A stretch of DNA of 64,000 nucleotides, taken from NCBI GenBank assembly GCA_963701205.1, contig OY969575.1, positions 620,001 through 684,000 on the forward strand, written 5' to 3'. The position numbers and the translations under genes were made by a program. This document shows positions 40,315 to 48,812 of the stretch, piece after piece; position 1 is the stretch's first letter, and every line of letters starts with the position of its first letter. A model generated the notes under the pieces. The model was not told the DNA's origin. It saw only the letters and a program-made list of their open reading frames with translations, and ran no database searches. Source of the stretch: JALZKA01 sp963701205. Its GTDB lineage: Bacteria; Actinomycetota; Thermoleophilia; Solirubrobacterales; 70-9.

Positions 40315-41139
40315 ATGAGTTCCAGCACACCGGATTCCGAGCTCAAGGCACGCCATCGGGCGATGTGGGCGTCAGGCGATTACGAGTCCATGGTCCAGAC
40401 CTTCTTGCTACCGCTCGGGCCGCGACTCGTGGAGGCCTGTGAAATCGGGCCGGGCATGCGCGTCCTCGACGTCGCTGCCGGCACCGGCAACGCTTCGATC
40501 CCGGCTGCTGAGGCCGGCGCCGACGTCACGGCGAGCGACCTGACGCCCGAGCTACTCGAGGCTGGCCGCGGCCATGCCGAGGCCAAAGGACTCGAGCTTG
40601 AGTGGCAAGAAGCCGACGCCGAGAACCTGCCATTCGACGATGGGTCGTTCGATGTGGTGATGTCGTCGATCGGCGCGATGTTTGCCCCCCACCATCAAGA
40701 GGTCGCGGACGAATTGGTACGCGTCTGTCGGCCCGGAGGCAAAATCGGACTGCTGAGTTGGACGCCCGAGGGAATGATCGGCGCCCTGTTCCGGACGATC
40801 GGCCCGTTCGCGCCGCCGCCCCCTCCCGGCGCCCAACCGCCGCCGCTTTGGGGTGGCGAGGATCATCTGACCGGGCTGCTCGGGAGTCGGGTCGAGTTCG
40901 CCAAGCTCGACCGCGGCGTGCTTGATGTCACGGCGTTTGAGAATGCGGTCGACTACGCCACGCACTTCAAGGACCGCTACGGCCCAACTATCGCGGCCCG
41001 CAAGAACGCTGTTGCCAACGGCCAGGACGCGGAGTTCGACGCAGCGCTGGACGCGTTCTGCGAAGAGTGGGATCGCGGCTCGCCCGGCGACGCCCGCTTT
41101 GAGATGGAGTACTTGCTGGCGGTCGGAACCCGGGCTTAG
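40315..41139 (+). CDS. Class I SAM-dependent methyltransferase
   Basis: A 274-residue methyltransferase of the UbiE/type 11 class. MRVLDVAAGTGNASIPAA (about 46-63) is the SAM-binding motif I, EADAENLPFDDGSFDVVMSS (about 101-120) holds motifs II/III, and RVCRPGGKIGLLSWTP is the usual post-motif strand. SDLTPELLEAGRGHAEAKG supplies the acidic residue for the ribose. The substrate is unknown. GGGGAGG sits 6-7 nt upstream of the ATG. It is the last intact gene before a 2.1-kb decayed region. Confidence 0.9.
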   Translation: MSSSTPDSELKARHRAMWASGDYESMVQTFLLPLGPRLVEACEIGPGMRVLDVAAGTGNASIPAAEAGADVTASDLTPELLEAGRGHAEAKGLELEWQEADAENLPFDDGSFDVVMSSIGAMFAPHHQEVADELVRVCRPGGKIGLLSWTPEGMIGALFRTIGPFAPPPPPGAQPPPLWGGEDHLTGLLGSRVEFAKLDRGVLDVTAFENAVDYATHFKDRYGPTIAARKNAVANGQDAEFDAALDAFCEEWDRGSPGDARFEMEYLLAVGTRA

Positions 41140-41244
41140 CCGGTTAGCCGGCGCGTGGCTCGAAACCCGACAGGACTTGCCACGCAGGCCGGGGCACGGC
41201 GGTAGCCCGATGGGGACGTGAACGCCGGGAACAACCGGCAAAGT

Positions 41245-41580
41245 CAGCTTTGAGTGCTTGCGTGGAGTTCCGGCCCGCACTGCGGGTGTCTCGAGCAGGC
41301 GCTCCAGTGAGCGCGAGCGGATCTGCACCAGAGCTCCGCAGCCAACTCGTTCCGATTGCGTTCGACTGGCGACGACAGAAGCCGCCGATCGTCGTAGCGA
41401 GAAAGTGCCAGAGAAAGCCCGAACCGCCAAGAGCAACGCCACCAGCCGAGCAGGGCGGCCTGCAGGGTGCCAAACGACTCGCTGAGCGCATCTCTGCGGT
41501 GGCTGGCCTTCCGCCCGATCCGCGTGCCGACAGCGCTGGCGCCGACAATCAGGGCGAGCAGCAGGTGGCAGGTCGAATGA
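41245..41580 (-). pseudogene. Remnant of a bestrophin-like/DUF4239 membrane protein gene
   Basis: Translating the minus strand gives LLLALIVGASAVGTRIGR, SFGTLQAALLG and FGLSLALSRYDDRR in one frame. ALLLAV between them is in a second frame and NAIGTSWLR in a third. Put together these follow the N-terminal half of the DUF4239 (bestrophin-like) family, whose typical text is GTLQxALLGLxALLLAF and SLALSRYDxRR followed by EANAIGTxYLR. At least three frame changes are needed and the C-terminal half is not recognisable. The gene is dead unless the sequence is faulty. Confidence 0.6.
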
Positions 41581-41735
41581 GCGGATATCGAGACCCTACG
41601 TGAGCAAGGGGCGCCAAGCCTGGTGCAGACCACCCGGGACACGGCAACCGTTCGAGTACGTAGTCGACGCTTGCGCGTCGGCCAACTCCACGGGGCCCGA
41701 GCCCGGCTAGAGGCCTGGCGGGTTACGCTCTCGCC

Positions 41736-42176
41736 ATGTACCACGCGATCGTCAGACGGCGCGCCATCGCCATGTTCGCGAGACCAGCCGAACGCGAGTG
41801 GCAGACAGTCATGGCGGCTCTTGCTAACGACGTCCATCACGTTTTCCCCGGGAATCACCCATTGGGTGGTAGCGCAATGATCGCGCCGGGGTGCTGACCT
41901 GGTTTGAGCGGTCGGTGCCTCACGCGAGCACCAGTTCACGGTTGATCGCGTGATCCACGGGGGTTCCTGGATCACCGGATAGCGATGCGCTGGAGCGCTA
42001 GGCTCGTTCCCAGCATGGTTTCCCCGCCTCGACCATGCGAGTCCACTGGATCCACATCAGCTGGGGCAAGACCGTGGCGTTCCACGGCTACTCGACACTC
42101 ACTGATTGCCAACTCATGCGCAGCGATGGCAGCTGCCGGGATCGAGGAAGCCGCCGCTCCGCCAATCGTTTCGTGA
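41736..42176 (+). pseudogene. Frameshifted SnoaL-like (NTF2 superfamily) gene
   Basis: An ATG at 41736 begins MYHAIVRRRAIAMFARPAER and continues to DDV-like DVHHVFPGNHPLGG before a stop at about 41895. A second frame gives VLTWFERS and a third gives HQFTVDRVIHGGSWITG. VHWIHISWGKTVAFHGY follows, and the last part AAMAAAGIEEAAAPPIVS ends at 42176. Together these make one SnoaL-like protein of about 145 residues. Several indels and one in-frame stop break it. Coding potential clearly spans all frames, so decay or sequence error is recent. Confidence 0.65.
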
Positions 42177-42849
42177 GCCTCAGCCAGCGTGGCCAGTCAA
42201 GCTAGTCGAAGCAGGACGCCCCTGGCACCGGAGTGCCGTTAAACAGGCCGATACGGTTCCTCGCAGCTCGACGTCCCTCACCGATATTTCTACGGACCCG
42301 CGTCCATGTCGGCCGGCCCCGCGACCCCCCCCAGTTGAGAGGCCGATTAGAGCGAGGCGGAATTCTGGCTTTCGCGTCCGGCGGTAGCTCTCGAGGACTG
42401 ATCCAATTTTGAGGCGACCACACCGGACGAATCCGGCCGGCCGGCGAATGGATAGGTCGGCCGACTCGAGCGGCGGCGAGCGCCCGTGAGGTGCTCGAGT
42501 GGTCTGTGGTACCCGTCTGCACGCAAGGGGTGACGGTGCGACAACGCCCAGCTTGAGTCGAAGCCCGGGAGGAACTCGGCCGCATCGCGACCCATCGATT
42601 CGTGGGCGCCGACGGCTTCTGGAGCCTGACCGCCGCGGTGTCGAGTCTCGCCGGTCTGTCATCACTGGTAGACCGAGACTGGGCGTGGCTCGGCCAGAGG
42701 AACATCGTGGTGATCGTTCGAGAACGGCGACCGATCCGAGGATTACGGCCGCGGCTGGGAGACCGGTGCACCTCCGGCCAAACCGCGTCGCTACGTGAAA
42801 AGCCCCGAGCGAGTTCAGCGAGGAACTCGGCGGCAAACGTGCGGGCCGC
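42177..42849. other. Gene-poor interval, nothing recognised
   Basis: No continuous coding frame here resembles a known family. Fragments such as WSLTAAVSSLAGLSSLVDRD with WAWLGQRNIVVIV on the plus strand look membrane-protein-like, but I cannot link them. The missing C-terminal part of the yceI relic may extend into the right end. No RNA gene, long repeat or clear terminator is visible. Confidence 0.4.
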
Positions 42850-43206
42850 TCGCGGGTGCCGCTTGCTGGTCAGGCGCCGGGATCCGGAGGGTCTCTCATC
42901 GAGTGCCTCGATCCGCTTTGACTCGAACCTGAGCTCGGGGTTGTCGAGCCTGCGGCGAAGAAGTCCGGCGAGCGCAGGTGTTCGTCGCGCTGGTCGAGGT
43001 TCTGTTCACCGTGCGGTCTTGACCGTGCCGTAGGCGCGCGGAGGACTCGAAGCCTCGCCGATCTCGATCGTCCCGCCAAACTCGCGGAACTCGCCACGGA
43101 CGGTCGCTACTCCCATGGGCTTTACGGCGAAGCCGATCTTCGAGTGGATCGTCAATCGTCCAGGTGCCTGTCGGTACTGCGTTTTGATGGGGGTTGCTGT
43201 GATCAT
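42850..43206 (-). pseudogene. Frameshifted yceI-family gene
   Basis: The minus strand from the ATG at 43206 (preceded by AAAGGAGAGAG) encodes SKIGFAVKPMGVATVRGEF and GTIEIG, then AYGTVKTAR and a stop. Other frames continue with QRDEHLRSPDFF, NPELRFESKRIEALDE and TLRIP. In order these are the conserved blocks of a YceI lipocalin-like protein, which binds polyisoprenoids or related lipids. Insertions and deletions separate the blocks and the C-terminal third is lost. Divergence from a MarR regulator is the usual arrangement for intact yceI genes, so this was a functional pair. Confidence 0.7.
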
Positions 43207-43225
43207 CTCTCTCTCCTTTATTGGG

Positions 43226-43260
43226 TGCGCAAGCAACTAAAGCAGTGCTTGCGCAAGCAA
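43226..43260. promoter_or_regulatory. Repeated MarR-type operator between marR and yceI
   Basis: TGCGCAAGCAA occurs at 43226-43236 and again at 43250-43260, with repeat starts 24 bp apart. The second lies within the 12-bp palindrome GCTTGCGCAAGC (43247-43258). Two sites on the same helix face between divergent starts are what a dimeric MarR protein would bind to control itself and yceI. Confidence 0.55.
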
Positions 43261-43283
43261 GTAATGTCGGGTAACCTTTGGGT

Positions 43284-43742
43284 ATGGGAAATGCGAAGCC
43301 GACAAACGCGAGCGCGCCGCTGACCGAGGATGGTCTTGGCGCTTGGAAGGGCTTCCTGCAAGCCCACTCGCGGTTGATCGCCGAGCTCGATGAGGAGCTC
43401 CAAGCCGTACACAACATCTCCCTCGGCGATTTCGACGTCCTAGCCCAGCTCGCCGAGGCCCCAGGGGGCCGCCTGCGGATGTGCGACCTCGCGGCGGCCG
43501 TCGTTCTCAGCCCGAGCGGGCTCTCGCGGCGGGTCGATCGACTCGAACACGCTGGCCTCGTCGGCCGCGAGCGGGCGACGGCGGATGCTCGGAGCGTTGA
43601 GGCCCACCTGACCGCCGCCGGCAAACGCCTATTGGGCAGGCTGCGCCAGACCCATCGCGGAGGGGTCAAGGAGCGGTTCGCGGATCGCTTTAGCGCTGCC
43701 GAGCTTGCGACCCTGAGCGCGCTGCTCGGCCGCCTGACGTAG
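43284..43742 (+). CDS. MarR-family transcriptional regulator
   Basis: A 152-residue winged-helix regulator. ISLGDFDVLAQLAEAPGGRLRMCDLA leads into VVLSPSGLSRRVDRLEHAGL, the recognition helix, and then the wing with ERATADARSVEAHLTAAGKRLL. The flanking helices form the dimer interface. I use the ATG at 43284, two codons into the open frame that starts with TTG. It diverges from the broken yceI gene across paired palindromic sites, so its main target may have been lost. Confidence 0.92.
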   Translation: MGNAKPTNASAPLTEDGLGAWKGFLQAHSRLIAELDEELQAVHNISLGDFDVLAQLAEAPGGRLRMCDLAAAVVLSPSGLSRRVDRLEHAGLVGRERATADARSVEAHLTAAGKRLLGRLRQTHRGGVKERFADRFSAAELATLSALLGRLT

Positions 43743-43801
43743 TTGCCCCGGGGCTGAGATTGCGGACCGGCGGCCGCCGTGCCGTCTGCGGCCATCCCCA
43801 G

Positions 43802-43875
43802 CGCGCCCGACAGGATTTGAACCTGTGACCTCCGGTTTCGTAGACCGGCGCTCTATCCAGCTGAGCTACGGGCGC
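43802..43875 (-). tRNA. tRNA-Arg (anticodon ACG)
   Basis: A 74-nt class I tRNA on the minus strand. The acceptor stem is GCGCCCG/CGGGCGC, the D-arm is GCTCAG, the anticodon loop CTACGAA gives ACG, and the T-arm is AGGTTCAAATCCT. A34 would be deaminated to inosine by TadA, which is encoded at 18613-19080. No CCA is encoded. Confidence 0.95.
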
Positions 43876-43913
43876 GGGACGAGACAGGGTACCGGCCGAC
43901 CCGCGAGGTCCGG

Positions 43914-45726
43914 CTAGAGCCGCCCGGCTTCCGTGGCGGCCGCCTCGGCGGCGGTCGAGCTGCTCGGCGATCAGGTCGAGTCCGGCCTGCCAAAACCCGG
44001 GGTCGGTCAGGTCGACGCCGACGATCTGGCCGAGGTCTTCGGGCGATCGGGAGCCGCCGGCGCGCAACAGGTCGAGGTAGGCGGGAACGAACTCATCGCC
44101 GGCCTCCTGGTAGCGGCGATAGACCGACAACGCGAGCAGGTGGCCGTAGGCGTAGGCGTAGACGTAGCCAGGCGAATCGACGAAATGAGGGACGTACGAC
44201 CACCACGATCCGTACTCCTCGGCGGGCTCGACCGAGTCGCCCAGCAGGTCGGCCTGGGTCGCCTGCCAGATCTCGGCAAACGCATCAACCGGAAGCTCGC
44301 CCTCGTCGCGGCGGCGGGTGTGGATCCCCTCCTCGAAGCGGTTCATCGCAACCTGGCGAAAGACGGCCGCGACAGCGCCGTCGAGCGACTCGGCAAGGAG
44401 CGATAGCCGCGCCCCGGCGTCGGGTGCATCACACAGCAAACGCTCGAGAACGATTGTCTCGCCGAAGATCGAGGCCGTCTCGGCAACCGTCAGCGGGGTC
44501 CCGAACTGGAAGAGCCCCTGCTCACGAGCCAGGTAGGCGTGGACTCCGTGACCCAGCTCGTGCGCCATCGTCAGAACGTCGCCGGATCGCGAGGTGTAGT
44601 TGAGCATCACGTAGGGATGGACGGAGGGGACCGCATAGGCGCAAAAGGCGCCACCACGCTTGCCCGGTCCCGGCGGCGCGTCGATGAAGTTGCCATCGAA
44701 GAATCCCGCGGCCGCGTCGCCAAGCTCGGGAGAAAATCCGCGGTAGCAATCGAGAACCAGCTCGCGGGCATCGGCGTAGCCGACGTGGAGCTCCTCGTCG
44801 GTGACGGGCGCCATCCGGTCGTAGTAGGCGAGCCTTTCGAGGCCGAGCAGCCGCGCCTTCAATCGATACCAGCGGCGGGCCAGGTCGTAGTTGCCGACGA
44901 CGGCCTCGATCAATGCAGCAACGGATTCATCGGATGCCTCGTTGCTGAGGTTTCTGGAGGAAAGCCAGTGCTCGTAGGAGCGCAGCCGATCCTTCGTTGA
45001 CTTGTCTTGAAGCAGCGTGTTGAAGATGAAGGCGCGGGTTCGCAGCCCGGGCTCAAGCGCCGCGGTGACGCCACTCGCCGCTGCCTTGCGCCGCTCGCGA
45101 TCGGGATCCTGGAGCCGGCTGAGCGCCTCCATCAGCGGCAGGTGCCGCTCCACATCCGCAAGGTTGACCTCGATCGACGACGTCAGCTCGGTGAACATGC
45201 GCCGGAAGGCGGATGCGCCGGTCACATCGGCCTCGGTCAGGACCCGCTCCTCCGGCTCGGTCAGCTGATGAGGCCGGTACCGGCGGGCGGTTCGCAGGTG
45301 ATGGCGACAGAAGTCAAGGCGCGGGTCGGCGAGCAGCGCTTCGGCGCGCTCATCGGGCAACTCGTTCCACTCAAGCTCGAAAAAGAGGAGCGTCGTCTCG
45401 ATTTCAGCGCCGCGCTCCTGGAACTCCTGCAGCAGGGCGCCACGCTCCTGGTCTGCGGTATCGACCGCGAACCAAAGCGACGCGTACGACCCCGCACGTC
45501 CGATCTGCTCGAAGAGCACCTCAAGCCGGCGCATCGCATCAACAAGGCCGTCTGCCTCAAGCTCCGCCACCTTGCCACGCAACTCCTCGGCGAATTGCGC
45601 CGCGCCGCCGCGAGCATCCTCCAGCAATGCCCTAGCGCCCTCCGCGCCGCCGCCGTCGACCAGCGGGCCCAGATCCCAGCGCGCCTCGGCGAGGGCCTTG
45701 TCGGTCTCTTCGATGGCGCCGGTCAC
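43914..45726 (-). CDS. M3-family oligoendopeptidase (frameshift near the C-terminus)
   Basis: A zinc metallopeptidase of about 600 residues. The active site is MAHELGHGVHAYLA (HExxH, about residues 390-403), with the downstream glutamate in ETASIFGETIV. The helical N-terminal part is typical of PepF/M3B enzymes, which degrade cytosolic oligopeptides. The frame as written runs past the natural end, through tRNA-Arg and into marR. Removing one C near 43965 changes the end to AAEAAATEAGRL followed by TAG at 43914, which looks like the genuine C-terminus. Start at the ATG at 45726, 28 nt from the MBL gene stop. Confidence 0.88.
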
Positions 45727-45754
45727 TTGGGCAGAAGATAGAAGGCCGACACGC

Positions 45755-46756
45755 CTAGGCCGCCTGCCAGCGCCGCGGCTCCGATTCTGGTTCCTCGATC
45801 AGCTCGCCGGCGAGCGTTAGATGATCGAGGTAGGCGAAGGCGAGCTGCAAACCCCAGGCCGTTGTGCCGGGGTTCAGGTTCTCGCGTCCGATCAGATCGG
45901 GAACGGTTTCAAACGCGGTTTTCGGGCCAGCCGCGATGGAGGCAAGGACCCTGGCGCGTTGCCCGTGGACTTCGTCGCGGGTGGCGCGCACCTTGCCCGG
46001 GATCTGGCGGAAGGGCCTGCCATGCCCCGGCAGACAAAGGCTCGTCTCTAACTCCTCGACGGTCGCCAGGCCGCCGAGGAACTCGGCCACTGGGTCTGGG
46101 GTGTGGCCGTGGTCGAAGAAGAGGCTGATCCGGCCCAGCAGATGGTCGCCGGAGATCAAGAGCCCGCTCTCGGGCTGATGCAAGACAACGTGGGACGGCG
46201 CGTGGCCCGGGGTCTCGTGCACCTGCCAGGATCCGAGATCGGTCTCGACCTCAACGCCCGGCAGCAGGTCAACCGCGGGCTCCACGAGCCGCACGATTCC
46301 GGTGTTTGCACCGCGGCGCTTCTCGTACATCTCAAGTCCCACCTGCGGCACCCCGCCCTGACGCGCGATCTCGATGCGGTGATCGAAGGCACCGTCGGGG
46401 TCTTCGACCAAGCGCCTGACGTGACCCCAAGCCGGATGCATCCACAGATCGCAGCCTGCGGCGTCAACGATCGGACCGGCCAAGCCGTAATGGTCGGTGT
46501 GCGCGTGGGTGCAGACCACAAGATCGACGTCCGCCAGCCCGAATCCAACCTGGGCCAGCGCGTCCTCAAGCTGGCGGGTCCCATCCTCGTCCGCGTACCC
46601 GGTGTCGAACAGGACGATTCCGTCCCCGGCGGCAACTGCCCATGCGTTGCCGTGCGGCACACCGGGCCAGGGCAAGGGCAGCCGCAATCGCCAAACGCCC
46701 GGCAAGACCCGCTCGCCGCGGGCCATCTCCTTGGGCTTGCGTTGGGCGGCGCTCAT
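45755..46756 (-). CDS. MBL-fold metal-dependent hydrolase
   Basis: A 333-residue metallo-beta-lactamase-superfamily protein. The motif THAHTDHYG (about 83-91) supplies zinc ligands, and TPGHAPSH, SGDHLLG and LCLPGHGRPF give the rest. A C-terminal helical extension (about 255-330) with VRATRDEVHGQRAR is common in the LACTB2-like or glyoxalase-II-like branch. Hydrolysis of a thioester, lactone or nucleic acid is possible, and the sequence does not decide. It lies upstream of the oligopeptidase gene on the same strand with a 28-nt gap. Confidence 0.88.
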   Translation of the reverse strand: MSAAQRKPKEMARGERVLPGVWRLRLPLPWPGVPHGNAWAVAAGDGIVLFDTGYADEDGTRQLEDALAQVGFGLADVDLVVCTHAHTDHYGLAGPIVDAAGCDLWMHPAWGHVRRLVEDPDGAFDHRIEIARQGGVPQVGLEMYEKRRGANTGIVRLVEPAVDLLPGVEVETDLGSWQVHETPGHAPSHVVLHQPESGLLISGDHLLGRISLFFDHGHTPDPVAEFLGGLATVEELETSLCLPGHGRPFRQIPGKVRATRDEVHGQRARVLASIAAGPKTAFETVPDLIGRENLNPGTTAWGLQLAFAYLDHLTLAGELIEEPESEPRRWQAA

Positions 46757-46814
46757 CTCGGCAATCGAAGCAGAACGTCAGCTGGCGCCGCCGAGGATCC
46801 GGGGGCGAAGGGGC

Positions 46815-47294
46815 TCAGGCGGGCTCGGTACCCGGCTCAGCGGCGTCTGTCGGCCCCTCGGTGCCGCTGGCCGTACCGCCGAGCTGGTTGACGTCAACCC
46901 CGGCGTTGCCGAGCGCCTCCAGCATCTGCTTTTGCATCGCCAGACCGTCCTGAATCGTGAGGTTGGGCTGCTTGGTTGGATCCTGGTCGTCCACGTCGAT
47001 TCCGTACTGCCCCATGACTGAGCGAATCTGATCACCAAGGTCGGTGCCGCTCATATCGATGACCTGGGCGTCGCCCTGCGTCATCTGGATGCTGCCGGTT
47101 TTCATCGCCTGTCCAACCATCGAGAAAATCGTTCCCAGATCGGCCCCGCCCAGATTCACCTGGGAAGTAGCCGCCTGCGGAAGCATCTGGCCAATCGGCT
47201 CGCCGTCGCCCTGGAGCTTTTGGGCCACCGACTCGACCGCGGGATCCGGGCTCTCGCGCTCGCGCCGCCGCTTGAGGAAATCACCCAGACCCAC
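46815..47294 (-). CDS. Acidic protein of unknown function
   Basis: A 159-residue soluble protein that I do not recognise. The N-terminus GLGDFLKRRRERE is amphipathic and basic. The middle (about 45-135) is regular, with LGTIFSMVGQAMKTG, QGDAQVIDMSGTDLGDQIRSV and DGLAMQKQMLEALG. The end is a low-complexity acidic tail of Gly, Thr, Glu and Pro. No signal peptide or membrane helix. It diverges from the WS/DGAT gene, with 66 nt between their starts. The composition and regular helices suggest a structural or binding role, but nothing specific supports this. Confidence 0.6.
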   Translation of the reverse strand: MGLGDFLKRRRERESPDPAVESVAQKLQGDGEPIGQMLPQAATSQVNLGGADLGTIFSMVGQAMKTGSIQMTQGDAQVIDMSGTDLGDQIRSVMGQYGIDVDDQDPTKQPNLTIQDGLAMQKQMLEALGNAGVDVNQLGGTASGTEGPTDAAEPGTEPA

Positions 47295-47360
47295 GGCTCA
47301 ATCCTAGACCCAGTTGCCGATTTTCGCCACTCAACCCCTGGGCCGGGTAGATTCGGGCGA

Positions 47361-48800
47361 ATGGCGGATAACAAGGCCCCCCGCGCATCGCACGACCGTC
47401 TTACGCCCTCGGATATGTCGTCGCTTCTGGCCGAGCGGGGACCGATCCACGTCCACGTCGGCGCGACGCTGATCGTCCAGGGCAAGCCACCGGCCTACGA
47501 CGACCTCGTCGCCCATGTCAAAAAGCGGCTCAACCTTGTGCCGCGCTTTCGCCAGCGGGTGACGCCGACGCCGCTCGGCCTTGACAACCCGGTCTGGGCC
47601 GACGACCCCCGCTTCGACATCAACTGGCACGTCCGCCACGCGGCTCTGCCCAAACCGGGGACGATGGCGCAGCTTCGCGAGCTTGCGGGACAACTGCTCT
47701 CACAGCCGCTCGACTTCGACCGCCCCCTGTGGCAGCTCTACCTGATCGAGGGACTCGAGGGTAGGCGCCACGCCTACGTCAACAAGACCCACCACGCCCT
47801 CGTCGATGGCGTGTCGGCCGTTGACGTCGGCACGATCATCCTCGACCCGTCCAAGGACGGCTCGGAGGTGACTGTCGCCGACACCGAGTGGGAGCCCGAT
47901 CAGCCAAGCGCCGGGATGTTGTTGGTGCGCGGCGCTTCGGAGCGCATCGCCCGGCCCCTGCGGACGGCGCGCAAGGCGGCGCGCACGGCCGTCACGATGC
48001 CGCGCTCGACGGCGCGCAACGTGATGTCGACGGCCGAGGCGTTCGCGGGCCTTGCCGCGGGCGGCCCGAACGCGCCGCCAACCTTCATCAACGAAACGAT
48101 CGGCCGCGACCGCCGCATGGCGTTTGTCCAAACCGATTTGGAATTGCTCAAGGCGGCGCGCGGCTCGGACGGGCCGACAGTCAATGACCTGATCCTGGCC
48201 GGGGTGGCCGGGGGGCTGCGGCGCTACTTCGTGCGCCACAACCAGCGCCTGCCCGAACACATCGTCGCACTCGTCCCGATGTCGATTCGCCGCGAGGAGG
48301 AGGCCGGTGACCTCGGCAACCGGATCGCGACGCTGATGGTGCCGCTGCCGATCCGCGAGCGCGAGCCTTCGACGCGCCTTGCTGACATCCACGCATCAAC
48401 CACACGCCTCAAGGCGTCCAAACAGGCGGCCGCGGCGTCGCTTGTGATCGAGGCGACCGGCTGGACACCCCCGACAATTAACCGCGTCCTGGCCGGGGCG
48501 CTGTCGCGCCCGCTCAACTGGAACCTGGTCGTTTCCAACGTGCCCGGCCCCCCGGTTCCGTTCTACCTGCTCGGGCGCCAGATCGAGGCGATCTACCCAT
48601 TCGTACCGCTCTCCCCCCAGGGCCACGCACTGTCCGTCGGCGTCCTCTCCTACAACGGCGGGGTCTTCTTCGGGCTGGCGGGCGACCGCAACGTGATCGG
48701 CGATATCGACGCGCTTGCCGACGACCTTAGCCTTGCGATCCACGAACAGATCAGGTCCGCCGGCCTCGATCCCAGGCGCACCGCGTACGTCGCTGAGTGA
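47361..48800 (+). CDS. Wax ester synthase/diacylglycerol acyltransferase (WS/DGAT)
   Basis: A 479-residue acyltransferase. The catalytic motif HHALVDG (HHxxxDG, about 137-143) is present, along with RPLWQLYLIEGL just before it and the C-terminal block NLVVSNVPGPPVPFYLLG. These define the WS/DGAT family that forms triacylglycerol or wax esters from acyl-CoA at the membrane. I choose the ATG at 47361 (MADNKAPRASHDRLTPSD), since upstream residues are antisense to the neighbouring gene. Location next to acyl-CoA genes supports a role in lipid storage. Confidence 0.93.
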   Translation: MADNKAPRASHDRLTPSDMSSLLAERGPIHVHVGATLIVQGKPPAYDDLVAHVKKRLNLVPRFRQRVTPTPLGLDNPVWADDPRFDINWHVRHAALPKPGTMAQLRELAGQLLSQPLDFDRPLWQLYLIEGLEGRRHAYVNKTHHALVDGVSAVDVGTIILDPSKDGSEVTVADTEWEPDQPSAGMLLVRGASERIARPLRTARKAARTAVTMPRSTARNVMSTAEAFAGLAAGGPNAPPTFINETIGRDRRMAFVQTDLELLKAARGSDGPTVNDLILAGVAGGLRRYFVRHNQRLPEHIVALVPMSIRREEEAGDLGNRIATLMVPLPIREREPSTRLADIHASTTRLKASKQAAAASLVIEATGWTPPTINRVLAGALSRPLNWNLVVSNVPGPPVPFYLLGRQIEAIYPFVPLSPQGHALSVGVLSYNGGVFFGLAGDRNVIGDIDALADDLSLAIHEQIRSAGLDPRRTAYVAE

Positions 48801-48812
48801 ACTCCGACGGGC

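Noticed and set aside
42896..43795. 299-residue minus-strand frame covering marR and yceI
   Set aside because: It is antisense to marR and out of frame with yceI. Composition is Arg/Ser/Pro-rich noise.
43690..43913. Last 75 codons of the long oligopeptidase frame
   Set aside because: They overlap tRNA-Arg(ACG) and marR. A single surplus base explains the missed stop at 43914.
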